Assembly (NCBI GenBank): GCA_950097015.1
Contig: CATNEN010000030.1
Span: forward strand, 186,001-250,000
Length of the DNA stretch: 64,000 bases
Source of the DNA: Macrostomum hystrix
Taxonomy: Eukaryota > Platyhelminthes > Macrostomidae
Direction: 5' to 3'
Part shown: positions 1-13,329 of the stretch, one piece after another
Layout of the letters: every line of letters starts with the position of its first letter
Numbering within the stretch: position 1 is the stretch's first letter
Program-made: the position numbers and the translations under genes
The notes under the pieces: model-generated
Database searches by the model: none
Told to the model about the DNA's origin: nothing
Seen by the model: only the letters and a program-made list of their open reading frames with translations

Positions 1-182
1 AGCTTCATTTCTTCATCTCAAATGTTGGAAAACTTTAACCTTTAGAATTCTTATTAAGTTTAAGATCACAACTTAATTATAACAAAAATACGAGATTAAA
101 ATAGCAATGTCAACTTTCAGCTTTCACGAAGAAACATTGAAGGATTAAAAGCAAAAATATTAATTACGATTATCTGAATCAC

Positions 183-608
183 GACCCTCCCATCTCCCTC
201 TCTCCCATCTCCCTCTCTCCCATCTCCCACTCTCCCATCTCCCTCTCTCCTATCTCCCACTCTCCCATCTCACTTTCTCCCATCTCCCTCTCTCCCATCT
301 CCCTCTCTCCCATCTCCCTCTCTCCCATCTCCCTCTCTCCCATCTCCCTCTCTCCCATCTCCCTCTCTCCCATCTCCCTCTCTCCCATCTCCCTCTCTCC
401 CATCTCCCTCTCTCCCATCTCCCTCTCTCCCATCTCCCACTCTCCCATCTCCCTCTCTCCCATCTCCCTCTCTCCCATCTCCCTCTCTCCCCATCTCCCT
501 CTCTCCCATCTCCCTCTCTCCCCATCTCCCTCTCTCCCATCTCCCTCTCTTCCATCTTCCTCTCTCCCATCTCACTCTCTCCCATCTCCCTCTCTCCCAT
601 CTCACTCA
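183..608. repeat. 15-bp minisatellite
   Basis: About 28 tandem copies of a 15-bp pyrimidine-rich unit (CTCTCTCCCATCTCC), with a few A-for-T and one-base length variants near 490-560. The purine/pyrimidine strand asymmetry is extreme. Long open frames on the minus strand here (MGERE-type repeats) follow from the 15-bp period and are not genes. The array lies upstream of the first visible cadherin exon. Confidence 0.97.
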
Positions 609-2276
609 TCCATTGAACGGAGTGCAAAAAAAATTGCCAAGATAAGGCTATTGAAAACGCGCAATGCCTGTGCTCTGTGTGTGCTCAGGTTTATTTCGAT
701 ATCAATTAAAAACTGCACAGCTGGCCTGCTGCATGCTTCTGGGTCGTTAAAACCTATTCAACATCCACTTGAAGTCATAAAATGGTCATTACACTCATTG
801 GGCTGGACTGGACCTGTCTTCAAACCCTATACACTACTCAAACGCTCGCTATAATAAACTCAACCCACTTGACTGTGCCGGTTCCAGTAGCCATTTCCTC
901 ACAAACGTCGCTACCTTTTCATAGACTCATCTTTTGCCTTTATAAGTATATATAAACATATGAGCTTTTATTGCCACCATTGGACTATGTTATTGAGTTG
1001 TAAAACAACTCAACTCTAGCAGTGGCTGTAAACTTGAGAACCTCTTCCCCCCGAGTGCAGTTTTGTACCAGCTGACTAGTTTGGTGTTTATGAACTACAT
1101 GCAGAATGAAATACTCGTAGGAAAACTGAAAGACGGAAGAAGGTAGGGGAGATGAGAGACGGTCGAGTAGAGAATATATGGAGATAAGCGAATCGATGTT
1201 CTGCGAGCAAATAAATTTGGTTGGCATGATTTCAGATGATTACATGTGAGCTGGAAAGCGGGGTGGCTTGAATTTGACAAAACGGCAGAAGCAAATTATT
1301 TGAAGTATTGGCAAGCAGGAAATGTCAGAAATAAATGTAGCGTGCATCACTTATCATTCTGGCTGGAAACATTGAAAGCCATTAGACTGTCTAAAATAAT
1401 TTCTAACCAAATGCGAACGTAAGAAACTTTTCAGACAATTGCGGGATCGATTTAGCTGGGCCAGAAAGTGCCTGCCTTCACTACATTTGCTTCGACGGAA
1501 ATTGAATTGATTCGCCTACCTAGCCAGAAATATGAGAAATATGGAGCTCGTTAATGCTTTTGTTTTAGCCCTGGGCGCGTGTGCGGACAGCAGGGTGCAG
1601 TTTGAGTAGAGCGAATTAGTGAGAGTGAAAGCTTCTCAAGCTGGAGCAGCTGCTTGATTGACAGCCCTGAATTGTACTCAGCTCAGCACTCAGCTTTCAC
1701 TGTTCCGCCACTCTTGCTGATTTTTTTTCTGCTGAAATAACCAGGAAAAATAGAATCCATCTGCTAATGTCCTAATTTTATTCTTAGCAACTGGCTCTGC
1801 CATCACCAGCTGACATGCCGAGCGGAGTGGGCAATGGGAGATGGGATAAATGCACATTCGAGAGACCAATTAGTGCAACTGTGTCTGCGGCGCGCACCTT
1901 CGTTAGAGACAGTAAAGAGGGCAGCCCAGATTAAGTGCCCCGGCAGGGCTCAGCCGCGTTGAGAAAGATTTCTCCGTCTTCAAATCGTTTGGGATCTGAC
2001 AGATGCCCGTCAATCTGGGATCCTTAGTCCGCTCCCATTCTCCCGTTTCCTCGCTGCTTTACAGCCTCCCAGCACGCAGTTAGGAGTGTTTAATAAGTGC
2101 CTTGCGGGACTCCCTTAATGCATCAGCCTGGCCTCTTAACACCTGGACTGGGGGCAATAATATTTACTTACACATGCACACACACATGCGTAAAATACAC
2201 CTGCGCGAATCGTTTTGCAAGCTAAATCCCGCCAATTAGTAAAATCCCATCTCCGTCCGATCCCCGTGTCCCGCAG
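609..2276. other. Non-coding, probably intron upstream of the cadherin exon
   Basis: I see no exon with coding-like third positions and good splice sites in this stretch. The first supported exon begins in mid-domain at 2277, so the DNA here is most likely intron of the cadherin gene. The earlier cadherin exons would lie further upstream. The same applies to the AT-rich bases 1-182. Confidence 0.5.
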
Positions 2277-3848
2277 ATGCAGACTCTGATGCGTCCTTTA
2301 AGCTGGCCTGGAACAGTCAGCCGGACCTGCCGTTCAGCGTGAACCCGGTCACCGGGGAGGTGACCCTGAGCCGGCCGCTCGCGACAGTCAACAGCGGTGC
2401 CGATCATGCCATCGAAGTCTTCGACTTCATCGTGGTAGCGAAAGATGACGGTGGTAACGCGGCCGACTGTCGAGTCAGAGTTCGCGTGACGCCGCAGGAC
2501 CAGATCTTGGCATTGAAGTCAAACAGCAGCTCCAGCAACAGCAGCAGCAGCGAAGTTGTGATCCAGGAAAACTCATCAGCAATGATGGGCGTCCCCTTCT
2601 ACACGGTCCCATGTCCCTGGTCCGAACCAGGAGTGCGGTTCCAGCTGGTCGCGCCGGCAGCATCTCCGTTGTGGTCCATCAATGCCGCCACAGGCGCTGT
2701 GTCCGCTCGTCAAATGCTCGATCGAGAGTCAGCTGAGCTGCACCGGCTGCGCATCGCCTGCAGACGCTCCGTCGCTGTCGACGCTGCCGTCGCTGAGCAT
2801 GACCTGCTGGTCCGAGTTGGCGACGAAAATGACAACTCTCCTGTCTTCAATGCCGTCGAGATTTCCGTCACTGTCGGGCGCAGCGTCGCCGTCAACTCGG
2901 TGGTGGCGGTGGCGACTGCAGTAGACGCCGATACAGGAGCGAATGCTGCCCTGCGCTACTTTCTGCTGGAAGATCCCCGACGACAGTTCTGGGCCGACGC
3001 CGATACGGGCCAGGTGCGGCTCCGCCGGCCACTCTCTGGACGGCCGCGGCTTCACCGGATCCGGCTGCTGGCGCAGGACAGCGGCCAGGCGGCACGTTCG
3101 GCCTCACTCATGATCAACGTCGAAGTCCGCCGCGAGGCTGGCGACGTCTGCGCGCCGGAATTTCCTCGCGACCGACGCCCACTGGCATTCAGCGTAGCTG
3201 AAGCTCTACCAGCCATCCGCCTGCCGGCCTTCGTTGGTGCTGTTCGCGCCACCGACTGCGATTCGGACGACAACATCATATACCAGATCTTGGATGACAG
3301 CGCGCCTTTTCAGGTGTTGAAGGACACTGGCGAGATTCGAGCTACGTCAACCATCGACCGCGAGTCGCATCCGGAGCCGTTCGTGTTCGTCGTGCAGGCC
3401 TACGACGGCTCGACGCCGCGCAAGAGCGGCAGCGCCACCGTCACAGTGACCGTCGTGGACGCTAACGACAATCGACCAACTTGTGCCTGGCGACATTGGC
3501 AGTTCGACGTCTCGGAAGCCACGCAGCCAGGGGCCTCAATCGGCCGTGTAATCGCTAGAGACGCAGACTTAAACGCCAATGCTGAGGTCAACTTTGAGCT
3601 AGTTGACGCTGACAATATCGACGGCACATTCGCGATCGACGCAGCCGATGGTCGATTGTGGCTGCGAAGAGGCCTTGACCGGGAGGTGCGCGACACCTAC
3701 GACCTGCGAGTGCGTCTAACCGACTCGGGTCCCCTGCCCCTCACCGCGGAGTGCATCGTCCGAATCAGCGTCCAGGATGTCAACGACAATGCCCCGGTAC
3801 CTGCGGCAAAAAGCTTTATATTTGACGTTCCCGTCAATGAAGTAGCAG
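2277..3848 (+). CDS. Fat-like protocadherin, first visible exon (cadherin repeats)
   Basis: Start of the visible part of a giant single-pass adhesion protein related to Fat/FAT4. Four exons (2277-3848, 6080-8040, 8138-12795, 12912-13329) join in frame to about 2868 residues. Domains in order: 16-17 cadherin repeats, four EGF-like modules, laminin G, EGF, laminin G, a transmembrane helix and a cytoplasmic tail. Fat proteins bind Dachsous-type cadherins and act in planar polarity and Hippo growth control. That role is family knowledge and was not read from the sequence. This exon carries about five cadherin repeats with calcium-binding motifs such as DENDNSP, DANDNRP and DVNDNAP, and DRE motifs. 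The acceptor is CCCGCAG before 2277, and the exon opens inside a DADS-type motif, so the 5' end of the gene is missing. The donor is GCAG|GTGAGA. There is no seven-helix region, which argues against Celsr/Flamingo. Confidence 0.93.
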
Positions 3849-6079
3849 GTGAGAATTAACTTTACTTGATATTGCAGCATCTCCTAAACCAGAAAAAGTA
3901 TTTTGCAAGCCTGCCCACGATTGTATTAGAATTGGATGCTAGAATCCTACACGAAAGTAGGACTATAAAGGAAAAAATCGGTGTGATCCCCATCACATTC
4001 AACTTACATTCCACTTCTACGTTAGCGTATTATAATAGTGTGAAACGGAAGTATCACTTCCGACCAGTACTCACGGAAATTCTACAAGTCCCCCCTGACA
4101 TCTTCCTTCACTCTCGCATAGATCCTCACGATTTTCCTCCTATTTCCTTTCTCGCAACTTGGATAAGGTGTCAGCGGCCTCTTCAAATTTCTCCAACACG
4201 TTTTCGTCTCTTGTTAGCTAGGGCTGAGCTGGAACTTCTCAAGCCTGCTCAGCAATTCAGCTACTCACGCGTCGCATCTGCCTGATGGGCGGGCGGGCAT
4301 GACAGGCCGCCTCGAAGCTGCGAATTCGCAAATCCTCAGACCACCCCGGAAAGCTGAGGGAAGGAATATAGTCCCATTGGGTAGACAGAGAAGGATTAGG
4401 GCAGAAGCCCGCCTTGCTGGGGTACTGATAAACAACTCAGTTCTTATCAGAAATGCGAGTCACACGCAGCTAAAGACAATCTAGAAAAGCGATTCAAACT
4501 ATTTCTTGTGGGACTTCACTATTACTTTATAGTTGTACCCATTGATAAGTGTTCAGCTAAGCAAAAACTATAGATATCGACTAATCCACAGCCAATGACG
4601 AGACACACGTACGTACTGGAACAATGGTGTGCCTCTGTTCTGAATCATTGAAGTTGTCAAAGCTTAACTTTCTAGATAATTTGTTCGGAAATACTTCATC
4701 AAACAGCTCAGTCCGCTGCATTTTGTGCATCATTTTATTCCCTTTCTATTGCCTTTCATTAACTATAGCTCCACCGAAGGCAGTTAAAGAGAAAGCCCCG
4801 TTGAAGAGGATCTATAGACGGAGTAGCATGACTGAGCTGACGGCCTTCCTAGCGAGTGAAAATGTTCCAAACTCATTCCTAATTCCCAATCCATCCCACT
4901 CCTGCTCCAACTTGGCCTGTGTTTCCATCTCATGCAGCATCCTTTCAGCATTCTTTCAGAATTAACAAAGAGCCTTCTATCGCGGTAGTCTCATTGTAGC
5001 ATTCTCAAAATGTGGAGTGGATGCCTCTGAGTAGGGCCATCCCACATTACCTGGCAGCAGCTTATTCAAATACAGATTCCACTTTGATGTTAACTGCCCG
5101 TCAGGGAAGCGGAAGTATCAGAGGACCAGTGATTCACGCAATTTAGTGAGTAAATTTGCTTTACTCTAATGCGTGAATAAACCGGATTGAACGGCTGGTG
5201 TGGCAGTGTCCCGGCGGCCATGGCAACCACAAAAGGCGACACGACTCACCAACCCGGAAACCAGGGCTCTCTCTCTCTGTCTTTATTAACTTTCTCCTTA
5301 AATTAGTCATTGTGAATTGTCGAAAATCATAAAGGAAATCACAATTTATTACAGAACTAGCTGCAATCTGGGCCAGTCTATGCTAATAGGCTCTTATATC
5401 TGGGTCCTTGGGATCGATAGCGACCGGGACAATGCGGAGTTCTCTGAGCACTGCATAACTCCGACGTGCGAAGTTGCGCGTGCAAACTCTAAACTCAACA
5501 CCTTCGAAACAGACGGCTCAATTCACTTTCGGCGCCTCCCACACACTCTCTCTCTTCCTCACTGTCTCTGAGTTGTCTCAGTTGGGTAAACAGACTGCAG
5601 AGCTAAGCAGTCACTGCTGAGCCACACCAAAACTACCGGGCTCACAGATTTAGTGCCAAAAATCGGTGCTGAACAAGGCATGCTAAAAGCGGTAGCGAGA
5701 GTTGGCAAACACACCCCGACTGCAGCAATCTGCGAGCAGTAGGCGAGCTTTTTGATACGGAATAATTTCCTTAGTGGGTGTCTGGTTGCTCACACGATAA
5801 GTCTCCGACTCAAAGCTCTGCTAAGGGGTTAGGTTTCTTAGAAACACATCCCCCTAAGCAGGAGGCCAAGTTTTCGTTCTTATGCCTAAACAATTTCTCG
5901 CCCAGCCTTATGTCATGGAGTCATCTCAATTTACAAAGGCGACTTTCATGAGTTTTGTTTAGCAGTTGTAAAGTAGAGAGCCAAGACACTCTACTTTGAG
6001 TAGTCTCAAGGGAGTCAATGAAATTCTCTATAAACTAAGAAAGAATATAAGCCGTAGGACCTGCCGTTTTTTCTATCAG
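3849..6079 (+). other. Cadherin intron (2231 bp)
   Basis: GTGAGA donor and TTTTTTCTATCAG acceptor, phase 1. The join rebuilds the Gly of a cadherin repeat (NEVAG followed by ALIGG). Some ORFs occur inside it, but they have no coding-like codon use. No tandem array is visible, unlike most large introns in this window. Confidence 0.85.
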
Positions 6080-8040
6080 GTGCTCTGATTGGCGGCGTCC
6101 TTGCCTGGGACCCGGACTCTGGCATCAATGGCAGCGTCAGTTATTCATTGCCAGCAAGCGACTCGAGCGGCTCCTCCTCCTTCATCCGGCTGAGTGACTC
6201 GGACCCAGGTAGCGGCTTCGTCTACCTGAGCCGCTCACTCGAAGGCCTGCGACCCGGCCAGTTCGTCAGCGCCGTTGTTTTAGCCGAGGACGGCGGCGGT
6301 CGGCGCGTCCGGATGCCGGTGACGCTGCGAGTTCGTCCGGCGCCGGAAGTCGCGACGTCACAACGAATGCGTTTCAACCAGGAGTCGGGTCACACGTTCA
6401 TGGTCAGCGAGCTCGCACAACCGGGCACCAGCTTGTTGCGCCTATCAGCTACGCTACCGGGTGCCACCTACAGCATTCTTGCGCTGGCAGCCGCTAGCCG
6501 ACGCTCGCCAACGCCGACCTTCTGGCACGCTGGCGGACTTCATCAAGCGATGCTGACTGTCCGGTCAGAAACCGGTGAGCTGACTGTTGGACCTGCCGGA
6601 GTCCAGGATGCTGGCGGCGAGATTCGAGTGGCGGTACGGGCCACCGTGGCAGGCGACGTCACAGCTACCGTGCTGCTCAACGTGCGTGTCATGCCATCCA
6701 GCCAGGCGAGAGCTCGACCCGCCCGGTCACTCTATGAATTTTCCGTGGCTGAGAACCGTTCGCCCGGAACCTTTGTGGGACTTGTCACTCTTGCGGAGCC
6801 CACCACTGGGTCTGCAGCACGTCAGACAACTCGCTTCTCAATCTCTGGCGGCCCATTCGTCGTTGACTCAAGAGGCCGCGTCACAACCACCGAGTGGCTT
6901 GATAGAGAGGCACGGGACGCCTACGAGCTTAACTGCACGATCGATAGCAGCGTGCACGTTGCGGTTCGCGTCGCCGTCCAGGATGACAACGATCGACAGC
7001 CAACTGGCAGCAGCGCCTATTTTAAAGGTTCAGTGCCGGAGAACAGCCCACTGGGACGGCGCGTGCTGCGCATCACCGCTGTGGACGCCGACACTCCAAC
7101 GAATGCGCGTCTCTCCTTTGCGCTGACCAACAACCCAGGCAGACAGTTTGCCATCGACTCCGCCACCGGTTGGGTGACGGTGGCTAGTGCGCTAGATCGC
7201 GAGTCGAATGCGCTCTACAAGCTGGGCTTTTCGGTGTCAGATGGCAAATTCAGTTATGACTCTGAGGCGGAGGTGACGGTGACAGATGAGAACGACTCGA
7301 CACCCGAGTTTCCGACTGACAATTTCAACTTCACGGCTTTGCCTGGCCAACCAGGCGAGTATCAGACAGTCGGCTCAGTCGCGGCCAGTGATGCCGACCA
7401 GCCGGGCACCGACAACTCCCGCCTGGCCTACACCCTGTCCGGCCCTGGCTCAGGACGCTTCACCGTTGACACATCTGGCGTTCTGACAGCTCAGGGCCAA
7501 TTACCACCTGGAGCTGAGTTTCGTCTTCGAGTATTCACCCGCGACCACGGCCAACCAACATCGCGATCCGCCACGGCGCAGGTTCGCATTCGCGTCCTTG
7601 ACGCTGCGCCACCGTCGATGTTGACTGGCCGGCTGGAATCACCGGTACCGGCCAGCTTGGCGCCTGGACAGCCGGTGGCGCAGGTCCACGTTCAAGACTA
7701 TCCGCCAGGAACACCACTTCGATTTCGTCTCGTTAGCGGCAACGCCAGCGAGTACTTTTCTCTGGACGCTTCTACTGGCTGGCTCACAACGCGACACCCT
7801 CTGACGGGATTGCGGCTGGGCAGCGTTTACTGCGCAGTTGTCGACGTGGTGTCTGCCGAGCATCCGCAGCTTGCCGCGCCGTCGCCGACTTTGGTGCGGC
7901 TCAGCATTACAGGCGAAAACCGGTTTAGTCCAGTTATCACACCAGACGCCTACCAGGCCACAGTATCAGAGGAGGCGCCTAGCGGGCATAGACTGTTCTT
8001 GCTGGATGTCACGGATGGAGACAGCGGCATTAATGGAGAG
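6080..8040 (+). CDS. Fat-like protocadherin, second visible exon
   Basis: Continues the ectodomain with about seven cadherin repeats. Some are canonical (QDDNDRQP, TDENDSTPEF, LDRES). Others are degenerate and have lost much of the calcium-binding set, for example the stretches at about 6350-6690 and 7610-7900. The reading frame enters with GAL-IGG after the 2.2 kb intron and leaves at GGAGAG|GTTCGC in phase 0. The open frame runs on to 8163 into the intron. That extension lacks cadherin features and the next exon resumes the same domain, so 8040 is the supported end. The degenerate repeats may form flexible joints, as described for other long cadherins; that is inference. Confidence 0.92.
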
Positions 8041-8137
8041 GTTCGCTTTGCATGTTTTCATTTGTTTTATTTAGACATAAAAAAGCTTTTCCCATATCAT
8101 TTACGCAAGAGACGAATTAAACTTATTTTCTCCTCAG

Positions 8138-11100
8138 GTGGACTTGTCAATCATAGAGATTAAGCCTCAAATCAATCTTCAACTCGTCCGCGAGCGGCCC
8201 ACAGCCAGTCGCTGGTCGCTGCAGCTGCTTTCCGGCTTGGACTTCGAGTGGGCCCGTTCACACGTTGTCAGAATGCGCGCTGTTGACCGGGGATTCGCGC
8301 GCCGCACAGCCGAGGCAAGCCTTACCCTGCTAGTGGCGGACGCGGATGATAATCCACCGAGATTCCCGGCAGCATGGCTAGCCGCCAGTGTTTCTGAAAC
8401 CGCTCTGCCCGGTAGCACAGTATCCACAGTTGCGGCTGAAGACGCTGACTCTGCGCCATACAATCGGATTTTGTACAGCATGACTTCTGAGAACCAGTCA
8501 AGCGCGAGTCTGTTTTCCATCGAGCCGTCGACTGGTCTGGTCAAGACCTCAGGTCGATTGGACTTTGAAGCGACGCAGCAACATCGCCTAATCATTATCG
8601 CGAGGAGTCCTGGCAACTCCTACTCCGCAGTCGCGAATCTTCTAGTTCGTGTCCGCAGCGTGAACGAGTTCTCACCTGTGCCGAGCTGTAACGCAGCTGG
8701 AGAGCCGCTCCGCTTCCGTCTAAGTCCTCAAGATCCGCCTGGACGACGGCTTGGACGAGTATCTGCCACCGATGCGGACGCGGGACGGCATGGAATCGTT
8801 CACTTCATTGTTTTGAGCGCTGAGCCACCCAATGCTGCTACCAGGTTCACTGTGAACGCCAGCAGCGGTGAGATTTTTGTCGAGGCTGATCAACATGAGC
8901 CGAATTATCAAGCTCGCTCTCGAGCGCGACTGTTGCTGTATGTTTCGAATCCGGGACCGTACACTGCAAGCCTTGCCTCCCGCTGTCTTGTGCAATTCGA
9001 CATCGACGACGGCAACGACTCGCCAAGATTCTCGAGTCCTCGGTACACTGCCAGCATCTCAGAAGCAGCTTCAATTGGAGCTCGTGTTGCTGTCGTTTCC
9101 GCTATAGACGAGGACCTGACAGAGCCAGACCGGTCCTTCCGATATGCACTGGCCCCGATGAACGACAGCGCAGGCTCCGTGGCACTGCCCTTTGCAATAG
9201 ATCCACAGACAGGCCAAGTAACCGTCTCAGGTCCACTGGATCGAGAAACTATACCTGTGTACCGGCTTGCTGTCTTGGCCATAGATAGTGGAAGGCCCCA
9301 GCTGACAGCCTCAAGCAGCCTGATTATTCAAGTAACCGATATTAACGACTCGGGACCTAAGTTTTCACCCGCAATGCCTTCGCTATCTGTTCAGGAGGGC
9401 CTCGGTCCTGGAGCTCTGGTTGGCCGGCTTGCAAACTTTGTCGTCGACCCGGACGGCCTCGGTCACGGAGCGCCGTTCACCTTCTCACAGCTACGCGACG
9501 AACGCTTTTCTGTCGCATCCGACGGTCGCGTGTTGACGCGGGTGACACTTGATCGGGAAAGCCTACAGCGAGTGCGGCTTGCTGTCCGGGTGACTGACTC
9601 GGGAGGCCTGTCTTCAGAGCTCGCCTTTCAGGTGACAGTGGATGATGTAAACGACAACCCGAGCTCATCGCGGCCTCTCACTGTTCTAGCCTGGCTGCCA
9701 ACGACAACTGCTTCGGGATCAGCGACACAAACCGGGGTGGTCGGACAGCTCGCGCAAGTCATACCAGATGATCCGGACACCACCGGAGCCTACCAATGTG
9801 CAGCGCTTAAGTCCCCTCCAGGCTTGGTCGTCACAGACTCATGCGGCCTCTTCCTGGTAGGTCGATCCGCGCTCAACCATCTAGACGATGCGACTGGGAA
9901 CTCTGCCGGAGGCGGTACTGGAAGAAGCCTAGCGCTCAGTCTGCGTCAGCACGATGGTCGTCATGCTGCAGTTGTGTCCGAGGTCACGGTTGGGATCCAC
10001 GCAGTGCCACCTGAAGCCCTAGCGGCCAGCATTGTGCTAGTATTTGGCGTGCCATTCAACAGAGTCGAACTTGGAATAGAAGACCGGCAGCGCCTCGTAT
10101 CCCAATGGCCTCAGCTGTCCCGTCTACTTCTAGAAGCTTCCGCGGCCAGCCGAACAGTGCTGGTGTCATTGCGAGAGGACGCAAACTTTCTAGGAATGCG
10201 ACTGGCGCTGAGGGACGCGAGAGGCTTTTTAGAACGCTCTGCTGCAATGCGAGCCGTTGCGTCGGCGCGTCAGTCAGTAGAATCGATTACCGGCCTGCAT
10301 CTAGCAGCCATATCTGAACGATTCTGCAACCAATACCCATGCAAGGCTATCAACTCTACTCATTGCCGATACGAGGCAATCGTTCGGCCGGACCTCGGCG
10401 TGCACGCATGGTCCTCGAAGTCGTTGACGCTTGCAGCGCCGACAGTTGAAGACGTCGAGCGGTGCCACTGTCCGAGGGGTTACGCAGGACCGGCCTGCAG
10501 TTTGGACACCCGCGGCTGCAGCGCGAGCCACTGCGCCAATGGCGGCATTTGTCACCGCGATCCGGCAGTCGGCAGCTTCCGCTGCCTCTGCCCCGCCCAG
10601 TACGCGGGTAGTCGCTGCCAATTCGATGCTCAGGAGTGCCGCAGCAATCCGTGCGCCAACGGCGCTACCTGCGAGGAACGACACGGCGGCTTCCGCTGCA
10701 CCTGCCCGACTGGTTGGGCCGGACGACTCTGCGACACGCCCGCCGATTTGTGTGAATCGGGAGCCGGAGCGGCCGCATGTCTAAACTCCGGTGTTTGTGT
10801 GCCCATGTTCAACGCCTTCCGCTGCCACTGCCCGGTGGGTTTCTATGGCCGCCGCTGTGAGACAGCCGCCTGGGGCTTCCCGGAGGGCGCCTACGCAGCC
10901 TACAGACTTCGCCGACCGTCGGAATTCAGCATGACGATGGAAGTCACTGGTGGTCTGGCTGGCGAGTCCCTGCTTGTGCTCCAGCCGTTCTCTGCAAGCG
11001 CCTATATCAGTCTGACCTCGAGTCCCGCTGGCACTACGTTGAGGTTTGTTGGACCCACGTCTCAGGATCAGCCACAAGCTCAGTCAGCGCCGGCCTCGGT

Positions 11101-12795
11101 GGCCTCCGGCTGGACAAGAATCAACGTGACGCGTTTCGGTCAGACGATTGCCGCTAGGATTGCCCAATGCGACTCGGCCACTGGCGAATGTCCCGACGAC
11201 GATTCAGACTGCGAACTGCCCGCCTGCCGCCAGCTGTCCTTCCGCCTTGGGCACGAGGCCGCATCAGAAGGCGGCACAGTGTTCCTGGCGTCCATGCCAT
11301 CTAGCTACGATAGTTCGGTGCGCCCTTCGCTGGCAGGAGTTCGAGGCTTCGTGGGCTGCATGCGACGCTTGGTGACTGGACACGGCTTCGCCGAGTCCGA
11401 GACAGCAACTGCGCCTTTACTAAGCGGCGTCACAAAGGACTCCTGCCCGCGTCCACTGACACCGCCATGCCGCAGGCCTGGAGTCTGTTCTGGGGTCGGT
11501 GTCTGCATTGACGAATGGACGGAGGCCCGCTGCGACTGTCCCGCTGGCACGCACCCTCCAGACTGCTCCCGGCAGCCCCCGTCGGTTGGCCTGGGCCCAG
11601 GTGGTCACCTGACCTTCACACCGAGGCCCCGCAACCTTGAGCAGCGGAAAATTTATCGACGTGAAGTTACTGGACAGTCAAGCGTTTCCTTGAAATTGAA
11701 AGCCACAGCTTTGCACGAAGATCAGCTGGTGCTGTACAGCCGCACATCGCTGACCTCCTTCACGCTGCTGCTGCTATCAGCAGGATCCGGTGCTCCGCGG
11801 CTAATCAGCGTCAACGGGCCGAGCAAGGCTGACTTTGTTTACCCGGAGAAGCTCTCGGCTGGGCGACCGCATTCGCTGACGATTATTCGCTTCTCTGACG
11901 GCAGATTGAGTCTGACTGTGGACGATGGAGAACAAAAAATAGACAGCATATCAAATAGTCACGACTTTCTAGGTGATGACGTAGAGTCTATGACCCTGGC
12001 TGCAGCCGATGTAAGCCTCGACGGTCGGCGATTATCTGGCTTCGTCGGCTGTCTCGCCGAGCTTCGATTCAACGGAATGCCGGCGCCATTGTCGGCCAGT
12101 CTCACCGAGCGATTCCGCGTCGCTGTCGGGGGCTCAGTAAGCCGCGGCTGCAGGCCAGAGGCGTGTCGATTTGCGGCCTGTCAGCGAGGCTTTGCCTGCA
12201 CGGAGGCACCGCTGAGTTGGGGTGGCGTCGTGTGCGCCAGAGCCGACGGTCTTACAGAGGATCAGCTGAGGCTGGCGATTGCCGTGCCAGGAGCTCTCGG
12301 CCTGGCGCTGCTGCTGCTCCTGGTGCTGGCCTGCTGCCTTGTAGCGCGCCGCAGGCGGCGCCACCGCTACAAGAAAAAAACTGGCGGCTCCGCGTCATCC
12401 GGCCTCAAGTCCGGTGCCGGCGCCATCTACTCGACGCCACAGAGTCGGGACGCTGTCGGAGGCCTGAAATCGGGGAGCACAAAGAGCAATCAGGACAGCG
12501 GCTTCTGCGAGGAGGCCCTCATCCGGCGTCATATTCAGAACGAACTAGCGGCGGTGCGGGCCGCCAAACAGTTGCTAGGCAACAGCGCCGAGTCCCTGGA
12601 AGATCCATACGAGCTGGGCCCAGCAGAGCACTACGATCTGGACAATGCCTCCTCAATCGCTGGAGCCGACACTGACGCTGTGCGGCACTACCGGGCCTAC
12701 CGGAAGCCGCAGTCGATGCCCCGACTGGCGGAGCAGCCGAGTCCTTCAAGGCTCTACGAGCGGTGCGGAAGTCTCAGCTCTGAAGAGTATCACAG
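8138..12795 (+). CDS. Fat-like protocadherin, third visible exon (EGF, LamG, TM)
   Basis: Large exon after a 97-bp intron (acceptor TTTTCTCCTCAG). It holds the last five or so cadherin repeats (to about 9700) and a juxta-EGF region. Next come four EGF-like modules (about 10465-10862; Cys spacing of the CxNGGxC type) and laminin G 1 (about 10870-11450). A further EGF (11468-11575) and laminin G 2 (about 11580-12150) follow. A short Cys-rich piece precedes a leucine-rich transmembrane helix at about 12272-12346, followed by an Arg/Lys stop-transfer run. This order matches Fat/FAT4. The start of the tail has Ser-rich segments and a CGSLSSEE motif. The frame would stop at TAG 12797, but CACAG|GTAGTT is a good donor and the next exon continues in phase. 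Confidence 0.93.
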
Positions 12796-12911
12796 GTAGT
12801 TCTTTGAAGCACATTTTTCATTGGACTTCATAGAGTAGAGTTTCTAATTCAGATTGACTCAATCAATCGAAACTTTAATTTTTTATGATCTGCTTTCTGT
12901 TCATTCTGCAG

Positions 12912-13329
12912 GCATAGAGCAGTGGCCGCCGCAGCAACAATATCAGCCAGTGGTCCAGCAGCACCGCCGATCAACGCTCTGACACTTGACGACATTCGTC
13001 GAGCCTATCGTCGCAACATCGGGGCCGGAGGCGTCGGCGACTCCAGCTCAGCAGCGTCATGGTACGAGGCTCCGCCTCCGCCGCCGATGCCACCACCAGA
13101 CGACGAGTTACCGCCACCGCTGCCGCCAGGCCGCGGCGGTGTTGGCTTCAACTTCAGCGACATGCCGCAGCCGCCTCCGCCACCGCTGCCTCTGCATGCG
13201 CCAGGCTCCAGCAGGCAGCTGGACAGCCTCATGGGTTGGAATCCGGCCAGCGAATTCCGCCGTCTGGCGCCGGTGTTCTCCGATTTGGGCCACCTGCCGC
13301 CCAGCCGGACTCAGGAGGACTTTGTGTGA
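12912..13329 (+). CDS. Fat-like protocadherin, last exon (cytoplasmic tail)
   Basis: Joined across a 116-bp intron (acceptor CATTCTGCAG). It adds 139 residues of tail: an Ala-rich stretch, a helix-like segment (LTLDDIRRAYRRN), two proline tracts (PPPPPMPPP and DELPPPLPP) and a conserved-looking end. The last 40 residues contain GWNPASEFRRLAPVFSDL. This resembles the W-x-P-x-x-F-x-x-L tail motif of Dachsous and classic cadherins; the likeness is from memory. The protein ends EDFV, which would fit a class III PDZ ligand. The proline tracts are candidate SH3, profilin or EVH1 ligands. Stop TGA at 13327-13329. Confidence 0.88.

Noticed and set aside
179-627. Minus-strand ORFs of 99-125 codons (MGERE repeats)
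   Set aside because: They are frames through a 15-bp minisatellite with no start context, no neighbours and no coding signal.
8041-8163. Extension of cadherin exon 2 to the stop at 8161
   Set aside because: Codes for a non-cadherin stretch. A GTTCGC donor and a TTTTCTCCTCAG acceptor join the domain perfectly across 97 bases.
12163-12675. Overlapping ORF of 170 residues within cadherin exon 3
   Set aside because: Shadow frame of the well-supported cadherin transmembrane and tail region.
2277-13329. Celsr/Flamingo assignment for the giant cadherin
   Set aside because: Only one transmembrane helix and no GAIN/seven-helix part. The EGF-LamG-EGF-LamG-TM order fits Fat.
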